Source: JAPXRI01 sp033813635 (lineage in GTDB: Bacteria; Bacillota; Clostridia; Oscillospirales; QAMX01). From it: DNA of 64,000 nucleotides. Made by a program: the position numbers and the translations under genes. How positions within the stretch are numbered: position 1 is the first letter of the stretch; each line of letters opens with the position of its first letter. The notes beneath the pieces are model-generated. The model was not told the DNA's origin. It saw nothing but the letters and a program-made list of their open reading frames with translations, and did not search any database. This document shows positions 8,442 through 16,757 of this stretch, piece by piece. The stretch lies in contig JAPXRI010000008.1 of the NCBI GenBank assembly GCA_033813635.1, positions 36,220 through 100,219 of the forward strand. The letters are read 5' to 3'.

Positions 8442-8778
8442 TTACCTATCGAAAAGCCTGTATTACAAGGAAAAAACGAGACAGGGTGCCGGGATAAGGA
8501 TATTTTGGCATTGCGCAGTCTTTGGAGCGTCCGGTTGGAACAAAAAGGCGTTCGTTAAATGGATTACACCAAGCAAGTAATTTTTGACCGACTATCTTCA
8601 AGCGGGGCCAAAAAAGTAAAGACCACTCCATAACGGGGTGGTCCATTCTATATGTCGTACTCCTTGTGTGCGGCAGTTCCGAAAAGCTGCGTCAAGGCGC
8701 AATCGTTGTCTGTTATCACAATTGCGCCGCTCTGCGCAGCGACCTGCCGGGGGCCGGAATATACCTTTTTTAGGGGGA
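8442..8778. other. Gene-free stretch with two inverted repeats
   Basis: No convincing gene. A hairpin at 8621-8643 (GACCACTCC/GGGGTGGTC), read on the minus strand, is followed by TTTACTTTTTT and may end transcription from the beta-helix gene. A second inverted repeat, GGCGCAAT (8696-8703) / ATTGCGCC (8721-8728), has no T-run. A 66-codon minus-strand frame (8446-8646) has no recognisable product. The composition looks AT-richer than the flanking GH36 gene. Confidence 0.5.
8609..8643 (-). terminator. Possible minus-strand terminator
   Basis: Nine-base stem (8621-8629 with 8635-8643, one G-U) followed on the minus strand by TTTACTTTTTT. It lies 136 bases after the beta-helix gene stop. Confidence 0.55.
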
Positions 8779-9834
8779 TTACCGTTTTTCGATTCCGTCT
8801 ATGAAAAATGAACCGATTTTGGCCTGGGGTGAAATATCGAGCTGCGGCTGACGGTTGAATACCTTTTGCTTTACATGCTCCAGAATCAGCGTATCAATGG
8901 ATACATCCTTGCCTATCGTAATTTGAGCAGTCTCGTTATTCAGCCCTTCACGCTCATTTCTGATGAAGTTCCTTATTATCACCGTACCAACATGATGCAC
9001 CCCATCCTGGAACCAAATCAGTCCGCCATGACCTGTGCCGGAGGTTCGGCAGGAGGTGGCAAATACATTTTCTATGATGACGTTGTCAAAATGTCCGTAA
9101 TCCTCATCGGGGCTGTCCCAATGCGTGAAGGATACAGCGTTAAATTTATAGGCGCCGAATATATTTCTGATGACGATCTGTTTCATATGCGCATTTCTGG
9201 AAAGTAATCTAACTGCGGTCCAGCCGTTATCTCCACCGTAAACTCCGTCAATTACGATATTTTCAGTGTCATTACACGGCGAAAAGAAATCGCCCTCATC
9301 GGTATTCAGCGCAATCATATCGTCGTTTGTGTTGCCTGTAATATTTGTGATATATCCGTCATAGGCATATCCGTTTACATGAATCCCGTCTTGGTTTAGG
9401 GTCAGACAGTTGCAATCGAAGCGGATATCACGCACGGTGAAACGCCTGGTATCCGTAAGCATGATGCCATAACTGTTGGGATCCTTAATCGTAAGGCCCT
9501 TGATACATAAATCCTCAGTGCAGGCAAAGGAAAAGGCCTGTCCCACTTTTGCCAGGGGATGGACGTATTTGTCACGGTCCTGCCCGATGTTGTTTCCGTC
9601 CCAAACCCCGCCTTCGATGATGATGCGACGGCTTGGCTTTTCCTGCCCCCGGCACCGGTTTACAAGCATCGGACAGTTGGCGTTGTCCGCCAGTCTTATG
9701 GTAACATTGGGTGAGCATAACAGGTGCGTATTGTTGCAGATCTCAAGCGGCCTTGTAATTTCATAAAAGCCATGAGAGAGCGTAATTAAGCCGCCTTCGT
9801 CTAAAAGGCTTTGCAGATATGTTGTATGGTCCAT
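8779..9834 (-). CDS. Right-handed beta-helix protein, GH28/pectin-lyase-like
   Basis: 351 aa, start ATG preceded by AAGGAGAGTATT. Repeated beta-helix rungs run through the whole protein (for example NIVIDGVYGGDNGW, HFDNVIIENVFATSC). NQDGIHVNG (about residue 150) and NTNDDMIALN (about 167) resemble the NTD and DD motifs of GH28 polygalacturonases, but the GHG and RIK motifs are not evident, so activity on galacturonan is not certain. There is no signal peptide. It is preceded by a tiny possible ORF and a good promoter. It starts a segment that looks AT-richer than the rest. Alternatives are a polysaccharide lyase or an epimerase of the same fold. Confidence 0.7.
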   Translation of the reverse strand: MDHTTYLQSLLDEGGLITLSHGFYEITRPLEICNNTHLLCSPNVTIRLADNANCPMLVNRCRGQEKPSRRIIIEGGVWDGNNIGQDRDKYVHPLAKVGQAFSFACTEDLCIKGLTIKDPNSYGIMLTDTRRFTVRDIRFDCNCLTLNQDGIHVNGYAYDGYITNITGNTNDDMIALNTDEGDFFSPCNDTENIVIDGVYGGDNGWTAVRLLSRNAHMKQIVIRNIFGAYKFNAVSFTHWDSPDEDYGHFDNVIIENVFATSCRTSGTGHGGLIWFQDGVHHVGTVIIRNFIRNEREGLNNETAQITIGKDVSIDTLILEHVKQKVFNRQPQLDISPQAKIGSFFIDGIEKR

Positions 9835-9880
9835 AATACTCTCCTTTATGTGATGGAATCTCTATAAAACCCACCTTTTT

Positions 9881-9958
9881 TTATACGGAGCCTTCGGGAA
9901 CTGCGCTCGCTATGGGTCCACCCGAATATGCGCCGTTAAAAACGGAGTAATACATCAT
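9881..9958 (-). CDS. Possible 25-aa leader peptide or gene remnant
   Basis: A small frame encoding MMYYSVFNGAYSGGPIASAVPEGSV. It has an excellent ribosome binding site (AAAGGAGCTCTA before ATG) and lies 48 bases downstream of a strong minus-strand promoter, before the beta-helix gene. The sequence looks like the N-terminus of a larger protein, so it may be what remains of a deleted gene; alternatively it is a short leader peptide. No family recognised. Confidence 0.4.
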   Translation of the reverse strand: MMYYSVFNGAYSGGPIASAVPEGSV

Positions 9959-10005
9959 TAGAGCTCCTTTTTTCAAGTGCATATCCGGTGTGCGTATCGT
10001 AGGAT

Positions 10006-10034
10006 AATATACCCTAATTTCCGTTTTTTTGCAA
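10006..10034 (-). promoter_or_regulatory. Promoter for the small ORF and beta-helix gene
   Basis: Minus strand TTGCAA (10029-10034), 17-base spacer, TATATT (10006-10011). Confidence 0.65.
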
Positions 10035-10364
10035 GAGTCTCTAGAGTTTTTCTTAGACGGCGAGCAACTACGGATTGATATAGGAAAACTCGATGGAATT
10101 GCTGTTGATATCATGCTTTGCATTCAGCGTGCTGTTATCGCGGGTTTTCGACGTAAAGCTGGTATTGGGGCTGACGGGCTGCTGGATTGCCTTTGCAGCA
10201 GATGAAATCTTCAGGGGAACAACGTACATAATGCGCTGAAAAAGCGGCAAATAGGCGAGAATAAAAATATAGGGGAGAACGAAAAATGAGACGGTGCCGT
10301 GGCGCGGTATGCGGCATCGGGAATTTTCACTTGGTTTTAGGTTTCGAAAATATTCGGGGAATAG

Positions 10365-10393
10365 TTGACGTTTTTTTGTTAACGTTTTATAAT
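10365..10393 (+). promoter_or_regulatory. Promoter of the MBL-fold gene
   Basis: TTGACG (10365-10370), 17 bases including a GTTAAC palindrome, TATAAT (10388-10393). Confidence 0.75.
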
Positions 10394-10422
10394 ATATATA
10401 AAAATAATCCCGGAGGTCAGTT

Positions 10423-11802
10423 ATGAAAACAGATACGTGGCAGCTTTCCGGAGTGCCGGAGTACGGAGACGGTGTTCTTTTCCCGGAGTTTTTTGAGCTC
10501 GGAAACGGATTTTACAATTTAGGAGAACCCCACGACAAAGGGCTTTCATACATGCACCTTGTAAACGGAACCTCATCCTCCGCTTTCCTGAAATACTGCG
10601 CGGAGCTTGAAAATGTGGGATTTGAAGCCGGGTTTTCCCGTGACGAGGCATACGGCCTTTTCCGCGAATACATCGGCAAAGGGAAGATTATATATACATA
10701 CTTCATGAAGAGATGCGGACAGGCGAGGATAATCGAGGATAATTCCTCTGTTGCTGTCGGTGATTTCCTCAAAGGCAAAGACCTTCCGGAAACCAGAGAC
10801 GACACCGAGCTTATGCAGTTCGGTCTCTTCACCGGCGAGCCCGTCATCGGTAAAATCTCAAGCTGCGGAATGCTGTATGCGGTCCGCACACATGACAACA
10901 GACTATTTCTTGTGGACGGCGGCGAAAACATTCAGGCCACGGACGAAGCTCTGGAAGAAGTGATGGTTCGTCTGAGAGATATTACAAAGACAGAAACCGG
11001 TGAAAAAATAAATATCTGCTGCTGGTTCTGCACCCATGCCCATGACGACCACATGGAATTTTTCCTCAACATGCTAAAAAAGTATGGTGATATTTTAAAT
11101 GTTGAGCGCACGCTTTTCAACTTCCCGAACCGCGAGTATTTGGGTGACGCCCGCACCCGCGCCGATCCGGAGTTTGTTAAGGGAGCGGAAAGGTACTACA
11201 GTGTAATCCGCGCCGCCATTGACAAATACTGCCCGGATGCGGTCTATCTGCGGCCCCACACCGGTGAAAGATTTACATTCTCGAATCTGATAGTGGATGT
11301 CATGCAGACCCATGAGGATCTTTTCTATGAAAACGAGAAAAATGTCTGCATCCCCGGCCTTAACACCACATCCACAATCATTAAACTAAGCTTTGACGGA
11401 AGAACCCTGCTTATCCTCGGTGACTGTGACGAGGAAAACGGCAATGTGCTTCAGAAATACTATCTGCCGGACGAACTTTCCTGCAATTACCTTCAGGCGG
11501 CTCACCACCTTGCAAACCGTGACGAAAATATCTATTCCTATGTGAAGGCCGACACTGTTCTTATTCCCCAGAGCAGACTCAGAGTCCATAAGGTCAGAAG
11601 AAACCATTATGCGGTGCTGTGCAAGTATTACGACAGAGACAGATTCTATCTTCAGGGGGACTATACTGTTGTTTTCCGCGTAAAAGAGGGCGAAGAGGAG
11701 CAGATCACCTATCACCAGCTTATGGGCAGACCCTTTGAAGAGGAGCGAGACGGCAAGAACATTCTCGTGAATCCCAGAGAGTTCTTCCCGAAAAAGAAAT
11801 AA
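10423..11802 (+). CDS. Metallo-beta-lactamase-fold hydrolase
   Basis: 459 aa, start ATG after CGGAGGTCAGTT. The N-terminal ~145 residues are a separate region of unknown fold. The MBL domain starts near LFLVDGGEN; CTHAHDDHMEFF (about residue 205) is the HxHxDH metal motif, LLILGDCDEE supplies the bridging Asp and AAHHLANRD a further metal His. Such proteins hydrolyse esters, phosphodiesters or lactones; the substrate cannot be read from sequence. There is no signal peptide. It is monocistronic with its own promoter and terminator, in the AT-richer segment. Confident on fold only. Confidence 0.75.
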   Translation: MKTDTWQLSGVPEYGDGVLFPEFFELGNGFYNLGEPHDKGLSYMHLVNGTSSSAFLKYCAELENVGFEAGFSRDEAYGLFREYIGKGKIIYTYFMKRCGQARIIEDNSSVAVGDFLKGKDLPETRDDTELMQFGLFTGEPVIGKISSCGMLYAVRTHDNRLFLVDGGENIQATDEALEEVMVRLRDITKTETGEKINICCWFCTHAHDDHMEFFLNMLKKYGDILNVERTLFNFPNREYLGDARTRADPEFVKGAERYYSVIRAAIDKYCPDAVYLRPHTGERFTFSNLIVDVMQTHEDLFYENEKNVCIPGLNTTSTIIKLSFDGRTLLILGDCDEENGNVLQKYYLPDELSCNYLQAAHHLANRDENIYSYVKADTVLIPQSRLRVHKVRRNHYAVLCKYYDRDRFYLQGDYTVVFRVKEGEEEQITYHQLMGRPFEEERDGKNILVNPREFFPKKK

Positions 11803-11812
11803 TAAAGATATG

Positions 11813-11855
11813 CCCCCCGGTTATGCGCTTGATTAGCAAAACTGGGGGGATTTGC
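11813..11855 (+). terminator. Terminator after the MBL gene
   Basis: CCCCCCGGTT (11813-11822) pairs with AACTGGGGGG (11840-11849) with one G-U; followed by ATTTGCT, a weak T-run. Confidence 0.6.
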
Positions 11856-11896
11856 TGCTTATACTCCTCCCTCCCGCTCAACGAAATCTTTTTCTC

Positions 11897-11926
11897 TTGA
11901 CTTGTCTCCCGTATCGGCGGTATCAT
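11897..11926 (+). promoter_or_regulatory. Possible promoter for the 941-aa gene
   Basis: TTGACT (11897-11902), 18-base spacer, TATCAT (11921-11926). Spacing is slightly long. Confidence 0.4.
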
Positions 11927-11990
11927 AATGATTGTTGAAAAAAATCAACATCGAACCGTATTGCGGGAAAAGCAGAAGGAGCATGCTATT

Positions 11991-14816
11991 ATGTCTAAAC
12001 CGAAACTCAAGCAGAACCCACCGCTTAGATCCCTGGTTGCCCATACAGGGATCGTGCTGACCGACGACGACCAACTGCGTTGCTTTGCAAACACCCCCGA
12101 GGAGACCTTTGCAAGCAAAGCCGCCAATACCGCCATGGCGCCCACGTCTCTGAAAGATATCTGTGAAAGAGCCGCCAAAAGAGATTGCAAATACATTACC
12201 TTTTTCCACGACCACTTTTTCGGCGGCGGCGAGCGGGAGCTCCATCTGACCCACCCCGAATTTATCGACTGTACTAAGAAAATTTCGGAATATGCCGCCA
12301 AATACGGCATGGGTATCGGCGCCAGTGTAACCAACCCGCTGGATCTGGGCCGCACCTTCAAAAAAGATGTCGGTGTGGGCGGCGGTCACCGATTTTTTGC
12401 CGAAGGCATATTGGATGAAAACGGTGACTTCTGCTTTGACGGCGCGCTGTCGGAGCGCTGGTGCAATAATAAGGGCTACACCTACCCGCAATTTGTAAAA
12501 GCCCGTCTGTTTGTCTATACCGAAAAGGATGCAGGGGGACAATACCTTGTTATTCCGCCGAAATCCATTGTCGAACTGGAAGAAAGCGATTTCACCTGCG
12601 CGGTATCCGGCGACAGTTGGAAGCTGGAAAAATATTTCGGAAAGAGACACATGAGGGTTTCGGGACACACCGACAAAAAGGGCAACCGCGTATTCGCCGT
12701 GTTCCACATGGATACCCCCGAAATGGATTATTTTCATCCCGAAGTGTATAATTATGCGCATAAGGTTATCGATATGTACCGCGCTCAGGGCGTGAAATTC
12801 CTGGAACTGTATTCGGATGAAATGCATATCCAATTCGACTGGGACTTTGCCCATTTCGGCCCTTATGAGCTGCCGACCAGATACATGACCGACAACTTCC
12901 AAGCCGAGCTTGCCAAGGAGGATGACGTATTTGCGGACTTCGACAAGGCGCTGATTTATTTCGGCTACGATATGCTCTGCGACAGAGAAACCTTAGGTCG
13001 CAGCAGCACACAGCACGTGCTCGGCCCGACAACGGCGCAGCTGTACCGCACCTTCCGCCTGCGCAAAACCTATTATGAAATGCTGCAGGACCGGGTTGTG
13101 GATATCTGCTGCGATGCAAGAGATTACATCCGGAATACATATGTTAAAAATACCGGATGGGATCCCAACTGTCTCGGACACGCCACCTGGCAGGAATCCC
13201 CCACCTGCGACCAGTACGCCCCGGGCGAAGTGAGCACCATGTTCAACGGCGCTACCATAAACGGCTATTGCGCCTACGATTACACCCCCGATTATGTTTA
13301 TTCCTCCACAATCCGTGAATGCATTTCGGGGTGCTATGACTACTTCAAATGGAACGATTATTTCTCCTACGGCGGTAATGACTTCTGCGAATGCGGCTGG
13401 TTTGACCGGAACTATTACGGCGGCGCCATGGCCGCTTCTCTCGGAGCTCTTAACCGCAATGAGGTCGGTTCATGGGGCAGCTGGGGATTTCCGGAGGAAT
13501 GCCGCAAACGTTTCAATTGTGTGGATATCGGCTATGGCACGGCGCGGTCCCCCTTAAATTACATCATGACCGAAGGACGGCCCCGCAGTATTGATGTTCT
13601 GTATGTCTATCCAAAGCATTTGACCTCGGTGGAGGAGCGCTTCGGCAGCTGGATGGTCCAATACGGCTATGCCAACTACTGCCCCGCCGACAGAATCGTC
13701 GAGCTCGGACGTATAATCAACGGAAGACTCAAGCTCGGCATCGCCGAATATTCCGCCGTCGTTGTGGGATTTGAGCCCTATTACGAACCGAAGTTCTTAG
13801 AACTGCTCCTCCGCTTTGCCAAAGGCGGCGGACGGGTGCTTTGGAATGCGGCTCCCGCTGCGGATAAAAACGGTAAAGTCCCGCAAAAATGGCTGGATGC
13901 CTTTGGCATTGCCTCGGTTCAGTCCCTTGTTGAGGGCGGCAAAGGGTCAAAAGTTACCTTTGGCGGCGCCCTGAAAACCGTAAAACCCCAGTTTGTGCCG
14001 ACCGATTTCCTTGTGGACCGCCTATATTCCCTGCAGCCGAAAGAAGACACCGAAGTGGTTGCCTATTCAGGCAAGACCCCTATCGGTGTGATCAAGCCCT
14101 GCGTAAAAGGCCTTTTATGCTACATCGGCTGCCGGCTCAGGGATGACCAGAGCGGTGAAAGCGGCGATGCGCCGAGAACCCTGTTTGATGTTCTGAAGGC
14201 CATAGGCGCTTACGGCGGCTTGTCCTCGCTTGACAACACCGAAACCGTCAGCCGTAACTCCAAATACTTTGCCACAAAGTTTACCTGCGGCACATATTCC
14301 ATCTGTAATCACTATTATCCGATGAAGGAGCTTTGGGAGGGCGGATTTTCCAGAGACCCCCAAAGGGATGCCAAAACCCTGGAAAACTACAAGTATATGG
14401 TGAACCTTGAGCTTGATCTTCATGACTTCCCGTTGGAAGGACATCGGATTTCCTATACCGGGCAGGGTATTTTACAGTACCGGCTGAACCGCTATGGAAA
14501 GCTTGTGGGATTTCGGGGCCGCGGTGCCACAGGCATCGCCGTTGACGGTAAACACTACTCCTTTACCGATTCCCCCGCGGAAATCATCTTCAACGAAATC
14601 TCCAGGGAACGGCTCCCCTACGGATATACTAAGGGCTGGCAGGTTTACTCATCGGCAGAAAAAGTGAGGCTTTACGCCAAAATTCCCACGGACGCCGAGC
14701 TGTACGCCCAAACAGACGACAAAGGCGAAAGACTGGAAAGCTGTGACAAGCTCTCGCTTGAAGGTGATGTGCTGACCAAAGGCGATGTCCGCTGGGTGGT
14801 TATCCTTGCGAAATGA
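11991..14816 (+). CDS. Large putative glycoside hydrolase with GH42-like architecture
   Basis: 941 aa, starting MSKPKLKQNPP; the ATG is chosen because AAGGAG lies nine bases upstream (the frame is open to 11928). Residues about 40-500 look like a TIM barrel (KYITFFHDHFFGGG, GVKFLELYSDEMHIQFDWDFAHFG). Residues about 520-650 (RSIDVLYVYPKHL, YSAVVVGFEPYYEPKFLELLLRFAKGGGRVLWNA) resemble the class I glutamine-amidotransferase-like trimerisation domain of GH42 enzymes. A C-terminal beta region follows. There is no signal peptide. I could not assign a known GH family, so substrate and even hydrolase activity are inferred from architecture. Monocistronic, ended by a strong bidirectional terminator. 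Confidence 0.55.
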   Translation: MSKPKLKQNPPLRSLVAHTGIVLTDDDQLRCFANTPEETFASKAANTAMAPTSLKDICERAAKRDCKYITFFHDHFFGGGERELHLTHPEFIDCTKKISEYAAKYGMGIGASVTNPLDLGRTFKKDVGVGGGHRFFAEGILDENGDFCFDGALSERWCNNKGYTYPQFVKARLFVYTEKDAGGQYLVIPPKSIVELEESDFTCAVSGDSWKLEKYFGKRHMRVSGHTDKKGNRVFAVFHMDTPEMDYFHPEVYNYAHKVIDMYRAQGVKFLELYSDEMHIQFDWDFAHFGPYELPTRYMTDNFQAELAKEDDVFADFDKALIYFGYDMLCDRETLGRSSTQHVLGPTTAQLYRTFRLRKTYYEMLQDRVVDICCDARDYIRNTYVKNTGWDPNCLGHATWQESPTCDQYAPGEVSTMFNGATINGYCAYDYTPDYVYSSTIRECISGCYDYFKWNDYFSYGGNDFCECGWFDRNYYGGAMAASLGALNRNEVGSWGSWGFPEECRKRFNCVDIGYGTARSPLNYIMTEGRPRSIDVLYVYPKHLTSVEERFGSWMVQYGYANYCPADRIVELGRIINGRLKLGIAEYSAVVVGFEPYYEPKFLELLLRFAKGGGRVLWNAAPAADKNGKVPQKWLDAFGIASVQSLVEGGKGSKVTFGGALKTVKPQFVPTDFLVDRLYSLQPKEDTEVVAYSGKTPIGVIKPCVKGLLCYIGCRLRDDQSGESGDAPRTLFDVLKAIGAYGGLSSLDNTETVSRNSKYFATKFTCGTYSICNHYYPMKELWEGGFSRDPQRDAKTLENYKYMVNLELDLHDFPLEGHRISYTGQGILQYRLNRYGKLVGFRGRGATGIAVDGKHYSFTDSPAEIIFNEISRERLPYGYTKGWQVYSSAEKVRLYAKIPTDAELYAQTDDKGERLESCDKLSLEGDVLTKGDVRWVVILAK

Positions 14817-14851
14817 TCATTGTTAATATCATGCTTTTTAGGTGATTCGAC

Positions 14852-14898
14852 AAAGACTCCATTTACCGGTTGTTTCGGTTTACGGAGTCTTTCTTTTT
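14852..14898. terminator. Bidirectional terminator between convergent genes
   Basis: AAAGACTCC (14852-14860) / GGAGTCTTT (14884-14892), T-rich on the plus side (CTTTTTATTT) and A/T-rich on the other, between the 941-aa gene and the convergent acetyltransferase gene. Confidence 0.8.
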
Positions 14899-14906
14899 AT
14901 TTACCC

Positions 14907-15545
14907 TTATATCTCTTCTTCGACAACTTTGCAGTCGCCGAGGATTTCCGGCTTATTTCTCATTGAATCCTGTTCGCTCAGCGTCCTTATCACGCGGCAG
15001 GGGTTTCCCGCCGCAAAGCTGTTTGCGGGGATGTCCCTTGTGACAACGCTGCCCGCGCCGATAACGCAGTTTTCGCCGATGGTGACTCCCGGCAAAATAG
15101 TAACATTCGCGCAGATCCAGCAGCCTCTTTCAATGTGAACGGGCTTGGCATAGCATAATCTGCGTTTTACTCCGTCGGGGCACATAAGTTCCTTTCTCTC
15201 GTTTGGGAGCATCGGATGCAGCGGAGTAACTATGGTGACGTTCGGACCGATATCGCAGTTTTCGCCGATGACAACTTCCGCATCGTCCTGGCAGGTGAAA
15301 TTGAAATTAATAAAGGTGTTTTTGCCGATCTTTGTATGTACTCCGTAATGAAAACGTATCGGGCCGTTAAAGGATACTCCTTCGTTCAGTTCGCCGAGCA
15401 ATTTTGTAAGAACCGCTTTCCTCTCTTCCGGCTGATATTCGGTGAGCGCATTGAACTCCTGGTTCAGCGCGTGCGCTCTCTTCTTGATTTCCGTCCGCCA
15501 TTCTTCTGATGGTAAAAACATAATTCCGTTGTTGTTATCAAGCAT
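14907..15545 (-). CDS. Hexapeptide-repeat sugar O-acetyltransferase (Maa/LacA family)
   Basis: 212 aa from the ATG at 15545 (TAGGAG nine bases upstream); the upstream extension of the frame has no support. An N-terminal Mac-type helical region (EWRTEIKKRAHALNQEFNALTEYQPEERKAVLTKLLGEL) is followed by left-handed beta-helix hexapeptides (IGENCDIGPNVTIVTPLHP, GCWICANVTILPGVTIGENCVIGAGSVVTRDIPANSFAAGNPCRVI). Transfers acetyl from acetyl-CoA to a sugar hydroxyl, as in maltose and galactoside acetyltransferases. His in TPLHP is the usual catalytic residue position. A 12-base palindrome GTATAATTATAC at 15586-15597 overlaps a likely -10 upstream. Confidence 0.85.
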   Translation of the reverse strand: MLDNNNGIMFLPSEEWRTEIKKRAHALNQEFNALTEYQPEERKAVLTKLLGELNEGVSFNGPIRFHYGVHTKIGKNTFINFNFTCQDDAEVVIGENCDIGPNVTIVTPLHPMLPNERKELMCPDGVKRRLCYAKPVHIERGCWICANVTILPGVTIGENCVIGAGSVVTRDIPANSFAAGNPCRVIRTLSEQDSMRNKPEILGDCKVVEEEI

Positions 15546-15585
15546 TGTATTATCTCCTATATTTATCCTCGTATCTCTCAGAGCA

Positions 15586-15597
15586 GTATAATTATAC
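15586..15597 (-). promoter_or_regulatory. Palindrome over a -10 box upstream of the acetyltransferase
   Basis: Perfect 12-base palindrome GTATAATTATAC containing TATAAT in minus orientation, 41 bases before the start codon. The matching -35 is weak. It could be a -10 with an overlapping repressor site. Confidence 0.35.
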
Positions 15598-15773
15598 CGC
15601 ATTGCATAGAAAAAAACATATCTCCACCCGGACAAGCGCCGTCCCGCTCATCAGGCGTCCGCGCCACGATATCGCTATTTGCGCAAGCAATATTTGGAAA
15701 CGACATTTACTTGCTGCCGGTTGACAAATCTAGGCAGCTTATTTATCTAAAACGGGCTGCTTTTGCCCGATTT

Positions 15774-16514
15774 TTACGGCATCGCCCTTTCGTACAGGTA
15801 TTTCCTTCCGTCCTTGCCGGCCCGGGCGAAGACGCCGAGATAGGCCAGGACGTTCAGCGCGGTCCCGGCGGCTTTCGTGCCGAGACCGGCGGCTTTTTTG
15901 AAATCCACTACGGTGAATTTGCCCGGCAGCTCCGCGGGGACGAGGGATATGTAATCCGCTGGGGATTCGTAGTAGAGCTCGTCCGCAAGGGCGAGGGGTA
16001 TGCGCTCGTGGCGCTCCGAGCCCTTCTTTTTATCCGCGCTCCAGCCGTTCAGAATTCGGTATTCTTCCATATCGATGAGCATCACGCAGAGCCTGAAGTT
16101 CTCGTGCTTCAGATAGCTCTTGATTTTATAGAGCTCCGGGAAGACCTCGCAGGGGCCGCCGGTTTTCGGACTCTTCCGCCTTTTCGTGACTTCGCCGGTG
16201 GCCGGGTCGATCCAGCTGATATGCTTCCGGGCGGCGACCGGGTAGACAACGGTGACACGGCAGATTGGCAGGAACGCGTCCAGCTTTTTGCGGAGCCTGT
16301 AAAAATCCCGGGTCTGTATCTCGAAAATACCGTCTTCCCCGACGATGTCAGCGTACAGCCTGCCGATTTTGACCTCGCGGCTGCCGTCATAGGGCTCGAG
16401 ATAGCGCTTAATCACGGCGTGGAGCGTCTTTTCGCCCAGCACGCCTATCCCGGAGTCCCTCTTTTTATCCGCGCACACCTCGCCGCAGGCGCGGAGAAAA
16501 AGCTCACGGTCCAT
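15774..16514 (-). CDS. Unrecognised protein with a possible nuclease-like core
   Basis: 246 aa from the ATG at 16514 (AAGGGGGA upstream). The pattern GRLYADIVGEDGIFEIQTRDFYRLRKKLDAFLP (about residues 43-75) is reminiscent of a PD-(D/E)XK core with Asp, then ExQ in place of ExK. The remainder includes a basic segment (GEVTKRRKSPKTGG) and a C-terminal winged-helix-like part (FTVVDFKKAAGLGTKAAGTALNVLAYLGVFARAG) that could bind DNA. No methyltransferase or other restriction partner is adjacent. It has a strong own promoter divergent from the FAD oxidoreductase gene. The nuclease idea is inference; function unknown. Confidence 0.5.
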   Translation of the reverse strand: MDRELFLRACGEVCADKKRDSGIGVLGEKTLHAVIKRYLEPYDGSREVKIGRLYADIVGEDGIFEIQTRDFYRLRKKLDAFLPICRVTVVYPVAARKHISWIDPATGEVTKRRKSPKTGGPCEVFPELYKIKSYLKHENFRLCVMLIDMEEYRILNGWSADKKKGSERHERIPLALADELYYESPADYISLVPAELPGKFTVVDFKKAAGLGTKAAGTALNVLAYLGVFARAGKDGRKYLYERAMP

Positions 16515-16550
16515 CCGCTCATTCCCCCTTGACATTCCGGCCATGGAAAG

Positions 16551-16579
16551 AGTATAGATCATCGCCGCTGACCTGTCAA
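16551..16579 (-). promoter_or_regulatory. Promoter of the 246-aa gene
   Basis: Minus strand TTGACA (16574-16579), 17-base spacer, TATACT (16551-16556). Confidence 0.8.
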
Positions 16580-16616
16580 GGCAAAGGGTGCGCGGAGGCA
16601 AAACCGCTTAAATAGC

Positions 16617-16645
16617 TTGACAGCGCGGGTGATAGCGTGTAGGAT
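16617..16645 (+). promoter_or_regulatory. Promoter of the FAD oxidoreductase gene
   Basis: TTGACA (16617-16622), 17 bases, TAGGAT (16640-16645). Confidence 0.6.
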
Positions 16646-16757
16646 TATAGCATGAGTTTGGGTACAGTAAAACGAGGATATGCCCGGGAGCCGGACAGAC
16701 GGGATCGGGCGGTATAGAGAGCTATGGATGAAGACTTAAGCGAAAGGGGTTTATGCA

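Noticed and set aside
8446..8646. 66-codon minus-strand frame after tRNA-Leu
   Set aside because: No ribosome binding site or homology that I recognise; it spans a probable terminator hairpin.
10068..10317. Overlapping minus-strand frames that look like the C-terminus of a membrane protein (VLPYIFILAYLPLFQR...)
   Set aside because: No start or ribosome binding site, no recognisable family, and the hydrophobic stretch is short. It may be a gene remnant, but the support is too weak to annotate.
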